Source: Pseudomonadota bacterium
Lineage (GTDB): Bacteria; Pseudomonadota; Alphaproteobacteria; Rhizobiales; Xanthobacteraceae
Assembly (NCBI GenBank): GCA_018971625.1
Contig: JAGXAJ010000008.1
Location: 16,484-80,483, forward strand
Direction: 5' to 3'
Length of the DNA stretch: 64,000 nt
Shown here: in pieces, positions 29,148-37,979 of the stretch
Layout of the letters: the number at the start of each line of letters is the position of its first letter
Numbering within the stretch: position 1 is the stretch's first letter
Position numbers and translations under genes: made by a program
Notes under the pieces: generated by a model
Databases searched by the model: none
What the model was told of the DNA's origin: nothing
The model's input: the letters and a program-made list of their open reading frames with translations, nothing else

Positions 29148-30059
29148 TTACGCTTTGCGCAACGATTCGTCGCTGATGTCGGCGACCATGACCGTACCGG
29201 TCGACGATTCCGTCATATAGAGGTGGTAGCCATTGTTGCCGCCGATCGCGACGTTGGTGCAGGCTGGCCCGGCGCAGGACTTGATCCGCGCGATCAGCTC
29301 GCCGTTGGGTGCGAACACGAATACATGGCCGAGCGAGGCGTGCGCCACGAACAACCGTCCAGCCTTGTCCATGGTCAGGCCATCGGGACCGCTGGTGCCG
29401 AAGGTCGAGCAGAAGCGGCCGACCTTGGAAACGCTGCCGTCCTTCATGAACGGCAATCGCCACACTGCATTGTCCCGTGTCATCGCCACGAACAGGGTCG
29501 CTTCCGCGCGATCGAGCACCAGGCCGTTCGGGCTGATGCCGGTATCGATCAGGCAGTCGAGCCGGCCGCTCGCCAGCCGGTAAACGCGCCCGGTCGGATC
29601 GTGCAGGCCGGTCTGGCCCTGATCGGTGAAATAGATATCGCCGTTGTCTGCAATGTGCAGATCGTTGCAGCCGCGGAAGGATTCCGAATTGCGCGGGGTC
29701 AGCACCGGCCGCATGCAGCCCGCCTTGACGTCGAGTTGCATGATGCCATGCATATAGTCGGCGACCGGAATGCAGCCGTCCTTGTCGATCTTGAGGCCGT
29801 TCGGCCAGCTCTCATATTCGACCACGAGCGACCATGTTTTGTCGGACGCGATCCTAAAAATGCGCCCGAACGGGATGTCGACGATGTAGAGATTGCCGTC
29901 CGCGTCGAAAGACGGTCCTTCGATGAAGCAATCGGTCGCCTCGCCCGGCCGGTTGGCATCGGCCCAGTCGGTGCGCATACCGATGCGCCGGAAGGAATCG
30001 GGCATGACCGAGAAGATTTCGGCTTCAATGAGTTTTGACGTGGTGTCGAGATACATCAT
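29148..30059 (-). CDS. SMP-30/gluconolactonase/LRE family protein
   Basis: FIEGPSFDADGNLYIVDIPFGRIFRI..GPDGLTMDKAGRLFVAHAS. Confidence 0.9.
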   Translation of the reverse strand: MMYLDTTSKLIEAEIFSVMPDSFRRIGMRTDWADANRPGEATDCFIEGPSFDADGNLYIVDIPFGRIFRIASDKTWSLVVEYESWPNGLKIDKDGCIPVADYMHGIMQLDVKAGCMRPVLTPRNSESFRGCNDLHIADNGDIYFTDQGQTGLHDPTGRVYRLASGRLDCLIDTGISPNGLVLDRAEATLFVAMTRDNAVWRLPFMKDGSVSKVGRFCSTFGTSGPDGLTMDKAGRLFVAHASLGHVFVFAPNGELIARIKSCAGPACTNVAIGGNNGYHLYMTESSTGTVMVADISDESLRKA

Positions 30060-30081
30060 CGCGCGGGTTCACCGGTCCTGG

Positions 30082-30117
30082 CGAATCTGCTGCACCATAC
30101 GAATCTGCTGCACCATA
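30082..30117. repeat. exact 18 bp x2 tandem repeat CGAATCTGCTGCACCATA
   Basis: Read directly; 23-58 nt upstream of the SMP-30 start. Confidence 0.95.
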
Positions 30118-30261
30118 AATGACATCATCTGCGACGTCGATTGGGCTGTCCCGGCACGGCTTCGCCACCCTGTCCACGTTCGAGACACACGGCGCTGCAG
30201 CGCTCCATAGTTGCCGCTCTTCATCTTTTTGGCAGGGCCATTGGCCGCCCCGCCTTCACGA

Positions 30262-31182
30262 CTATGCGGCTTCGCTCGGTCTGACGCCGAGTGCCTGCGG
30301 CGCCGCGCCCGCGCCCGCGCCCGGCTTCATGTGGAACTCGTACGTCATCAGATGCCACGGCGACTTTGCCGGCTTGCCATCGGGCATCGTGGCGTCGGTG
30401 CGTTTTTCGATCTTCGAAATCAGGTCGTCCTTGACGCCGAATACCACGTCGGAATCGAGATATTTGTCGCCGTCCATGAAGAGATGGGTAATCAGCGGCT
30501 CGTACCCCTTCGCATTGACGAGGAAATGCACATGCGCCGGCCGCATCGGATGACGCCGCGTCTGCAGGATCATCTCGCCGACCGGACCATCGGTCGGAAT
30601 CGGATAGCTACAAGGCAAAATGGTGCGGAAGAAGAACTTGCCCTCGGCATCGGTGATGAACCGCGCCCGCGACGACGGACCTGTTGTCTCATAATCCGGG
30701 CGTTGCGAATCGTAGTAGCCGTCGTTGTCGGCATGCCAGACGTCGACAGGAACGCCAGCGAGCAACTTGCCCTCGAGATCGGTGACCCGGCTCTGCACGA
30801 ACATCCGCTCACCCGGCAGCTTGGCGGAGATGTCGGTGCCGTGTGGCATTGGCTTGTGCTCGCCGACATAGAACGGGCCAAGCACAGTGGTCTCGGTGGC
30901 GCCGTTACGCTGGCGATGATTGACCGCATCGACCAGCATGGAAACCCCCAGCACGTCCGACAGCAGGATGAATTCCTGACGAGTCGACGTGCATTTCTGT
31001 CCCGTCCGGGTCAGGAAATCGATGGCGTAACCCCATTCGTCAAAGGTCAAGTCGGTCTTGCGAACATAGTCGTGCAGCGACTTCACGAGTTCTTCCACCA
31101 GGAATTTGACGCGCGGGTCCGGCACCTCCCCGAAGCTGCGGATCACGGCGGCGGTGAGTTCGGCGTCGTCGAACTGGGGCAT
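30262..31182 (-). CDS. intradiol ring-cleavage dioxygenase (catechol / hydroxyquinol 1,2-dioxygenase-like)
   Basis: TSTRQEFILLSDVLGVSMLVDAVNH, VLGPFYVGEHKPMPHG, VPVDVWHADNDGYYDSQ, RPAHVHFLV. Confidence 0.92.
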   Translation of the reverse strand: MPQFDDAELTAAVIRSFGEVPDPRVKFLVEELVKSLHDYVRKTDLTFDEWGYAIDFLTRTGQKCTSTRQEFILLSDVLGVSMLVDAVNHRQRNGATETTVLGPFYVGEHKPMPHGTDISAKLPGERMFVQSRVTDLEGKLLAGVPVDVWHADNDGYYDSQRPDYETTGPSSRARFITDAEGKFFFRTILPCSYPIPTDGPVGEMILQTRRHPMRPAHVHFLVNAKGYEPLITHLFMDGDKYLDSDVVFGVKDDLISKIEKRTDATMPDGKPAKSPWHLMTYEFHMKPGAGAGAAPQALGVRPSEAA

Positions 31183-31344
31183 TGGCGTTGTCCTGCGGGA
31201 TGGCGGTTTTAGTCGGCGAGCCTATACCAGACGGCGTGCCTGGGTAAGCGTCTCAGCGCGTAGCTGCGTTGGCCTATTGCGATGGAACGATGCGCGCTTT
31301 TCGGCTATCAAAAAGGACTACGATAGCCTGCGGAGATTGTTCCG

Positions 31345-32607
31345 ATGCTTGCCCCTGCCCCCGCCTCGCCAGAATCCGCCGGGATGTCCAAGTCCGCCTT
31401 CGACCGCGTCGATGCACACCTGAAGCGTTGCTACATCGACGCCGGCCGTTTTCCTGGAACGCAACTCGTCGTTTACCGCCGCGGTAAGGTAGTCCATAGC
31501 GCGGTACAGGGCTTCGCCGATATCGAACGCAGGGTGCCGGTCAAGAACGACACCATCTATCGTATCTATTCCATGACCAAGCCAATTACCTCGGTGGCTT
31601 TCATGATGCTGTTCGAGGAAGGCCGCGTCGCGCTGGACGAGCCGGTTCACAAATACATTCCCGAGTGGAGAAACCTCAGTGTCTTCGTCGCAGGCATCGC
31701 GCCGGCATTCACAACCCGCCCTATGTCCCGGCCGATGCTGATCGTGGACCTGCTGCGCCACACCTCAGGTCTCACCTATGGTTTCCAGCAGCGCACGAAT
31801 GTCGATGCCGCGTATCGCGAAAAAAAGATTGGCGAGGCGGAAAAAGCCGGGACGCTGCAGACCATGATCGAGGAACTCAGCAAGCTCCCGCTGGAGTTTT
31901 CGCCGGGCGAGGCATGGAATTACTCCGTTGCAACCGACGTGCTCGGCTATCTCGTCGAAAAAATCAGTGGCATGCCGTTCGAGCAGTTCCTGAAACAGCG
32001 CATCCTCGATCCGCTCGGCATGAGCGACACCGGCTTTTACGTTCCTTCCGACAAGGCCCATCGATTGGCCGCCTGTTATTCCGCCGATCCGAAGGGCGAT
32101 GCGGCCGGCCGCAACGACCGCATGAAATTGCAGGACGATCCGACCACTAGCACCTTCCTGTCGCCGCCATCGTTCATCTCGGGCGGCGGCGGACTGTGTT
32201 CGACGGCGGCCGACTATCTCACCTTCTGCCGCGCATTGCTCAATGGCGGCGAACTCGGCGGCGTCCGGCTGCTGGGGCCAAAGACACTGGCGCTGATGAC
32301 GTCAAATCATCTTCCAGGCGGGCGCGAGCTGCCGGAAATGTCGCGCTCGCTGTTCAGCGAGGCTGCCTATAACGGGATCGGCTTCGGTCTCGGCTTCTCG
32401 GTCATGATGGATCCCGCCAAAGCGCTCATTCCGGGCAGCCCTGGTGAGTATGCCTGGGGAGGTCTGGCAACAACATCGTTCTGGATCGACCCCACCGAGC
32501 AGTTGATCACGATCTTCATGACCCAAGTGATGCCATCGAACGCCTATCCGGTGCGGCGCGAACTGCGGACCATGGTCTACGCCGCCATCACCGAAAGCAA
32601 TCTCTAG
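31345..32607 (+). CDS. serine hydrolase, class C beta-lactamase/EstB-like
   Basis: YRIYSMTKPITSVAFMMLFEEGRVALDEPV (SxxK), YSVATDVLGYLVEKISG. Confidence 0.92.
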   Translation: MLAPAPASPESAGMSKSAFDRVDAHLKRCYIDAGRFPGTQLVVYRRGKVVHSAVQGFADIERRVPVKNDTIYRIYSMTKPITSVAFMMLFEEGRVALDEPVHKYIPEWRNLSVFVAGIAPAFTTRPMSRPMLIVDLLRHTSGLTYGFQQRTNVDAAYREKKIGEAEKAGTLQTMIEELSKLPLEFSPGEAWNYSVATDVLGYLVEKISGMPFEQFLKQRILDPLGMSDTGFYVPSDKAHRLAACYSADPKGDAAGRNDRMKLQDDPTTSTFLSPPSFISGGGGLCSTAADYLTFCRALLNGGELGGVRLLGPKTLALMTSNHLPGGRELPEMSRSLFSEAAYNGIGFGLGFSVMMDPAKALIPGSPGEYAWGGLATTSFWIDPTEQLITIFMTQVMPSNAYPVRRELRTMVYAAITESNL

Positions 32608-32767
32608 TTTAGGGCGGCGCGGGTTCCGTACCTGAGAGCGAAAACCTTCCCTGCCAGTGCGTCTCGCCCTCCTGGTCGCGGGCACCGCGCTGCCGCTGAT
32701 TATTTTCGCGGCCACCGTCGATTTTCTGCCGCGCGGTGTCCGTAACCTGCGCGCTGGAGAGCGCGGC

Positions 32768-33502
32768 TTAGCCGAAATTCTGCAGCGACGGAAACGCTTC
32801 CAGCAGCCAGATGCTCGCATTGGAGATCGCGCCGGTCAGAAAGGCGATGCCGGTGAGGACCATCAGCACGCCCATGGCGCGTTCGACGTTGGCGAGATGC
32901 CGTTTTATCCGGGCGAACAATGATGAAAACTGGTCAACCATCAGGGCCGCGAGCAGGAACGGGATTCCAAGACCGGCCGAATAGACCGCGAGCAGGACAG
33001 CACCCTTCGTCACCGTGGCCTCGGCAGCCGCGACCGACAGGATCGCCGCGAGGATCGGCCCGATGCACGGGGTCCAGCCGAACGCAAAGGCAAGCCCCAT
33101 CACGTAAGCGCCCCAGAGACCCACCGGCTTCGGCGCGGTCAGCCGTCCCTCGCGCATCAACAGCCCGATCCGCGTCAGGCCGAGGAAATGCAGGCCCATG
33201 ATGATGATGGCGATGCCGGCGGCGATCGAGAGCTGCGCCGACCAGGCGTGGATCAGCGCGCCGATCAGTGAAGCGCTGGCGCCGAGCCCGACGAACACCG
33301 TGGAAAATCCCAGCACAAACATCAAGGCCGACATCATCACCGCGCGCCGCGAGGCCGCCGCTGTCTCGTCATTGGCGACATGCTCGATGGTGGCACCGGT
33401 CAGATAGACCAGATAGGGCGGCACCAGCGGCAGCACGCAAGGTGACAGGAAACTGACCAGACCGGCGATCAGAGCCCCCGGAATCGAAACGTCGTGAATC
33501 AT
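32768..33502 (-). CDS. ccdA: CcdA/DsbD-like cytochrome c biogenesis protein
   Basis: PGALIAGLVSFLSPCVLPLVPPYLVYLTG, FGWTPCIGPILAAIL. Confidence 0.92.
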   Translation of the reverse strand: MIHDVSIPGALIAGLVSFLSPCVLPLVPPYLVYLTGATIEHVANDETAAASRRAVMMSALMFVLGFSTVFVGLGASASLIGALIHAWSAQLSIAAGIAIIIMGLHFLGLTRIGLLMREGRLTAPKPVGLWGAYVMGLAFAFGWTPCIGPILAAILSVAAAEATVTKGAVLLAVYSAGLGIPFLLAALMVDQFSSLFARIKRHLANVERAMGVLMVLTGIAFLTGAISNASIWLLEAFPSLQNFG

Positions 33503-33562
33503 GCCGTAATCGAACCATGTTCGCATGGAGCCGGCGCGAAGATCCGCGGCTCATGCCCTACA

Positions 33563-33663
33563 GCCTTTTCCGTTCCGATGGAATCGGAACGGGGCTCTAG
33601 ATTCTTGTTTTGACGCGTTTTCTTTACGCGAACCGGTATCCACTTCGCTCGAAAACGCTCTAG
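33563..33663 (+). repeat. dispersed repeat family III copy
   Basis: CCGTTCCGATGGAATCGGAACGGGGCTCTAGATTCTTGTTTTGACGCGTTTTCTTTACGCGAACCGGTATCCACTTCGCTCGAAAACGCTCTA. Confidence 0.92.
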
Positions 33664-33779
33664 CGCTACCTGCCGGATTCCCACGATATCACCCAATCTC
33701 AGCAATCCGGCCCGGTGTTTGTCCGGCACGATTGTTTGCGCTGAAAAGCGCTGGCTCAATCGATACGGGGAGCGGTTCA

Positions 33780-33875
33780 ATGTCAACCATTTCGGCGATT
33801 GTGGTAGGCGGGAGAAAACCTCTTTACCAATCACTTTTCGTACAGGTTCTGGTCGGCTGCTGTCTGGGTCCTCGA
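33780..33875 (+). pseudogene. N-terminal fragment resembling C4-dicarboxylate transporter DctA
   Basis: MSTISAIVVGGRKPLYQSLFVQVLVGCCLG, then unrelated sequence; resembles the DctA start (K-P-x-Y-x-SLxVQVL). Confidence 0.45.
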
Positions 33876-34137
33876 TCGGTCCGCAGCAACATGCGCGCGC
33901 CGACCCCCGGCATCGGCAGCATTTCGAGATCGACGAATTGCTCGAAATTCTCGGTTGCCTCGTGCTGATGTTTGATGGCGAACCGGCCTGTGAGGTGCGG
34001 ACCGGCGAAACCTACCTTACTGAACCGGAGCCACATGACGAGACATCGAGAAAGGCACACGGCAACATCGCGGTCGCGGGCAGACGACAGCTCCTCGCCG
34101 AGCGCTCAGGATGGCCTGAAATCGAAGGCTGCGATCC

Positions 34138-34656
34138 TTATTTCACGAGTTTCAGCACGGGCGGGAAACGGCGGTGGCTGCTTTGCGCGCCCTCCGGAGG
34201 GGCATCGTTCTGCGTCATGGCGTCGCACAAAGCCTTCAACTCAGCATCTCCAATCCGGTTGAGCTTCATCCGGAGTTGGAGGATCGCAAGCGAGAGCAGT
34301 TGCGCGGTCTCCGGATCGGCATTGACAAGCAGCGCCGCCCTGCACTTCTCAAGTGCGGCAAGAACCGAATGTGATCGTCGTTCAGAACTGGACACCAGCG
34401 TTTTTCCATGACCAAGCGTGCGAATAAAAGCCGGGGCGATCCTGTCGGCTAGTTCATATACCTCGCCGTAAAGACCGGAATCTTGCCAACAGCGCGAGGA
34501 TTTCCCTGCGCCGGCGCATACCGTCAAGCCTGCGGCCCGACGAAGCATCGCACAGCGAGGTGACTTTATGATTGCGGTGCAACGCGTCAAACATAGGCAA
34601 GCCCATTGGCCAGCAAATCTCAGCAAGCACCAAGCCGCCGCAGCATTGGCCCCCAT
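34138..34656 (-). CDS. hypothetical protein (N-terminus uncertain)
   Basis: ORF with plausible composition in its C-terminal part (LYGEVYELADRIAPAFIRTLGHGKTLVSSSERRSHSVLAALEKCRAALLVNADPETAQLL). Confidence 0.4.
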   Translation of the reverse strand: MGANAAAAWCLLRFAGQWACLCLTRCTAIIKSPRCAMLRRAAGLTVCAGAGKSSRCWQDSGLYGEVYELADRIAPAFIRTLGHGKTLVSSSERRSHSVLAALEKCRAALLVNADPETAQLLSLAILQLRMKLNRIGDAELKALCDAMTQNDAPPEGAQSSHRRFPPVLKLVK

Positions 34657-34977
34657 CGCCGCGACCCGGATGGTGGTACGGTACCCGTCGGACCATCGTC
34701 AAGCAAAACCGTTGGGTTAAAAGCGCCGGTATTAACGTATTCTAATTCCGCAAGCAAATTGCTGCACACGGGAAAATAGTACCGCTGACATTTTGCTATC
34801 ATCCCGCCCCGAGAGCAATCAAATTACGGGTACGCGACATATGACCAACTAGCTCGCGGAGGTTTTTAACCCTACAAGGTACCCGTGGTTCAAGGACGAA
34901 TTTAATGCAGTATATAAAGGTCCAACCTTGCCCCCGTTTGTTCGCGGGCTTCTCGACCCAAGGACGGTAAAAACAGA

Positions 34978-35373
34978 ATGAATAAATCAGCGGCAAAGAA
35001 GATGAAGCAGCGCAGTGCCGGCAAGCCCGATATTGAACTGGGCAAGCGGATTAGGCTACGACGCGTCGAGCAACGGATCTCACAGGCTGAACTTGGCGAC
35101 CAACTGGGTGTCAGCTTTCAGCAGGTCCAGAAATATGAGAAAGGCGTCAACCGGGTTGGCGCCGCTCGTCTCCAGCAGATCGCGACCGCGCTCGACGTGC
35201 CCGTCACGTTCTTTTACGACGGCGACGGCAAGGCGCGCGAAGTTGAAAGCCTGCTATTTCTCGATAGCTCGTTCAGCCTCAGGCTGCTGCGGGCCTACAG
35301 CAAGATCAAGGATCAGACCGTCCAGCGTCAGCTGGTGTCTCTGATGGAATCGATCGCCGCGAATGAGGACTAG
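34978..35373 (+). CDS. XRE family helix-turn-helix regulator
   Basis: LGKRIRLRRVEQRISQAELGDQLGVSFQQVQKYEKGVNRVGAARLQQIATALDVPVTFFYD. Confidence 0.92.
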   Translation: MNKSAAKKMKQRSAGKPDIELGKRIRLRRVEQRISQAELGDQLGVSFQQVQKYEKGVNRVGAARLQQIATALDVPVTFFYDGDGKAREVESLLFLDSSFSLRLLRAYSKIKDQTVQRQLVSLMESIAANED

Positions 35374-35565
35374 CGCGCGATCCGCCAAGGTGCCGGCGGA
35401 TTTTGCCTTTGGATCGTGCGTCGTTCGGTTCGGCGCATGATCGACGTCACTCTGGGACTCGCAATCCGGCGATGACAGCACGGCCGTTGCGCGCGACTTG
35501 CAACACTGCCACCGCACGACTTCGGTCACGCTGTTGCTGATGGTGCCCGGACAAAAAGCCGAGCC

Positions 35566-36004
35566 CTACAACGCAGCCAGGACGGCTCTCGCGACATCTG
35601 CGGTGCCGTTACTGCCACCGAATTCCATCGGCGTGATGCCATCAGCATAGGCCTTGTCGACGGCGCGTTCGATGCGTTCGGCGGCCTCCGTGGCGCCTTC
35701 CAGACCATGCTTGTCGGCGAGCCAATCCAGCATCATCGCGGCTGACAGGATCATCGCCGTTGGATTGGCTTTGCCCTGCCCCATGATGTCTGGCGCGGTA
35801 CCGTGACACGGCTGGAACACCGCGTGGCGATCGCCAACGTCGGCGGACGGAGCCATGCCCATGCCGCCGATCAGGCCGGGACAGGATGTCGCCGAACATG
35901 TTCTCCATCACCATCACATCGAAATCCCAGGGCCGCTTGACCAGCCACGCCGAGCAGCCCTCATGCGTCGTCAGCCACCGATATCGGCAACGTGGCTCCG
36001 CCAC
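35566..36004 (-). pseudogene. isocitrate/isopropylmalate dehydrogenase family C-terminal remnant, frameshifted
   Basis: RPWDFDVMVMENMFGDILS, then (other frame) GLIGGMGMAPSADVGDRHAVFQPCHGTAPDIMGQGKANPTAMILSAAMML; extra C near 35875-35880; N-terminal part missing. Confidence 0.75.
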
Positions 36005-36115
36005 CGGCGCTTTCCGGTGACGGTTGCGATCTCATCCAAGGCCGCAGTCCTGAAGATCGATCACCGTGCGCTCGACGGGCCCGCGCGCCAGCACAGGACG
36101 TTGTCTGCCTGGCGT

Positions 36116-37447
36116 TTACTGCACACGCCGCGTTTCCGGCATCACCAGCCAGATCATTGCAAGGCCCAGCGCCGCGATCCCGGCCAGACCAGTAAAGGCG
36201 ATGCCGCTGCCGAATTTGTCGCTGACAAAGCCGGCCAGCCCCGTACTGAGCGAGGCACCGATGCCGGTCGCAGTGCCGACGATGCCCTGCGCCAGGTTGA
36301 AATGCCCGCTGCCAAAGGCGACGTCGGCGACGATCAGCGGCACCATCACGCTAAACACTGCGGCCGTGATGCCGTCGAACACTTGAACCATGACCAGCAC
36401 GTAGGGATCGCTAACCACCGCAAACAACAGCCCGCGGATCGCCAATGCCGCAAAGCCGATCAGAAGCAAGGGCCGGCGGCCCCATTGCTGCGCCTTGCGC
36501 CCGACCGAGGGCGAGGTCCAGGCCACGATGGCCTGAGGCACGACAATGCACGCCGCGATCAGGACCGTCGCCCAGTCACTCGAACGGGTGGTAACGACGC
36601 CGGCCATCAACGGCAACATCGCGGCGTTAGCGAGTTGCAGCAGCAAGATTGCGGCGGCGAAGATCAACAGCGCGGGCTTCCGGATCAACCGCAAGACGCT
36701 GGTGGCATTGACGTCCTCGACTTCGCGTACGACCGCGCCGTGCGCCCTTGTCGCGTCGACGTCACGCTCGCGGATTCGCACGAGCGATAGCAGCGCGGGT
36801 ACCGCGAGAACGAACGTGACGATGAAAACCGAGCGGCTGGATAGCAAATGGCCGACGGTGCCCATGATGGCGGCTGCGATACCGTTGCCGAGCGAAGCAA
36901 AGCGCGCATTGCGCCCAAGCCGCTCGCCGATCGCGAACGGGCCGACCAGGCCGAGGCTGATCGCGGCGATTGCCGGGCCCAACACGCAGCTCGCCCCGGC
37001 GTGCAACGTCGCGGCGGCGGCGACAACCGGGAAGATCGGCCACAGCGCGTAACTCAGCGCGCTCAGCCCGATACCAGCGACCGCCAGTCCGGCCACCAGC
37101 CGTTCGGAGCGCGCGGCATCGACAATGGCGCCGCCCGGCATCTGCCCGATCAGGCCGACGATGCCGCCGATCGAGAGCACGAAGCCGATCTCGGCCTGGG
37201 TCCATTTCTGCGTCGTCAGATAAACCGCGACGAAGGGACCGAAGCCGGTCTGCACGTCAGCGAGAAAGAAGATGAACCAGTCGAGGCCACGCAGACTTTC
37301 AGCGGAGGGAGAGGGTCCAGTCGGTGGCAAAGGCCCGTTGCTTTCGCCGCCGACCGGTCGCTTCCGATCGTCGCCATCAATCCGGTCCGGCGAGGGTTTG
37401 GGTGCGTCCGCAAACAGGATATCCCCTCCGCCTGCTCTATTGCTCAT
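36116..37447 (-). CDS. MFS transporter
   Basis: Twelve-TM ORF; LRGLDWFIFFLADVQTGFGPFVAVYLTTQKWTQAEIGFVLSIGGIVGLIGQMPGGAIVDAARSER. Confidence 0.9.
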   Translation of the reverse strand: MSNRAGGGDILFADAPKPSPDRIDGDDRKRPVGGESNGPLPPTGPSPSAESLRGLDWFIFFLADVQTGFGPFVAVYLTTQKWTQAEIGFVLSIGGIVGLIGQMPGGAIVDAARSERLVAGLAVAGIGLSALSYALWPIFPVVAAAATLHAGASCVLGPAIAAISLGLVGPFAIGERLGRNARFASLGNGIAAAIMGTVGHLLSSRSVFIVTFVLAVPALLSLVRIRERDVDATRAHGAVVREVEDVNATSVLRLIRKPALLIFAAAILLLQLANAAMLPLMAGVVTTRSSDWATVLIAACIVVPQAIVAWTSPSVGRKAQQWGRRPLLLIGFAALAIRGLLFAVVSDPYVLVMVQVFDGITAAVFSVMVPLIVADVAFGSGHFNLAQGIVGTATGIGASLSTGLAGFVSDKFGSGIAFTGLAGIAALGLAMIWLVMPETRRVQ

Positions 37448-37952
37448 CGAATTGCAGCGGTTGCAAGCTGCCGGAAGCGCCCAGCACCACAATCGGCGAA
37501 TCTTCCTTGTATTCGGGCGCCGCCTTTACCTGATCCTTGGTCAATTCGAGCGTGATAGCATCGCTCTTGTCGGCGACGCGGCCAAATCGCAATGCCTTCC
37601 AGTCGACCACGATCTTTCGGCTGCCAACGCCGAGGAAACCGCCGAAATCGATCACCGCGGCGCGAACCGTGCCGCTGCGATCAACGATCACGTCAACGAT
37701 ATGGCCCATGTCCTCATTTGCGGCGCTGCGGACGTCGCGACCCAACACACCATGGGCCTCTCTCGCGCCGATGATGGTAACCGAAGCCGGCGGCGCGGGT
37801 GCTTTCGGAGCGGCCGGGGGTGTGGCTTTCGGCGGCGGTGCAGGCGGGGTAGTATTCGGTTGTGGCGTATCGTCGGCAGCACGAACCGCTACCGCCGCAA
37901 GTAGTACGGAAAGCAGGATCGCAAGCGGCGTGGACAGACGTTTGGCTCCCAT
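37437..37952 (-). CDS. PRC-barrel domain-containing secreted protein
   Basis: Signal peptide, Pro-rich linker, then VLGRDVRSAANEDMGHIVDVIVDRSGTVRAAVIDFGGFLGVGSRKIVVDWKAL. Confidence 0.85.
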   Translation of the reverse strand: MGAKRLSTPLAILLSVLLAAVAVRAADDTPQPNTTPPAPPPKATPPAAPKAPAPPASVTIIGAREAHGVLGRDVRSAANEDMGHIVDVIVDRSGTVRAAVIDFGGFLGVGSRKIVVDWKALRFGRVADKSDAITLELTKDQVKAAPEYKEDSPIVVLGASGSLQPLQFDEQ

Positions 37953-37979
37953 GGGGCCTCCTCGAAACAACCGCAAGCT

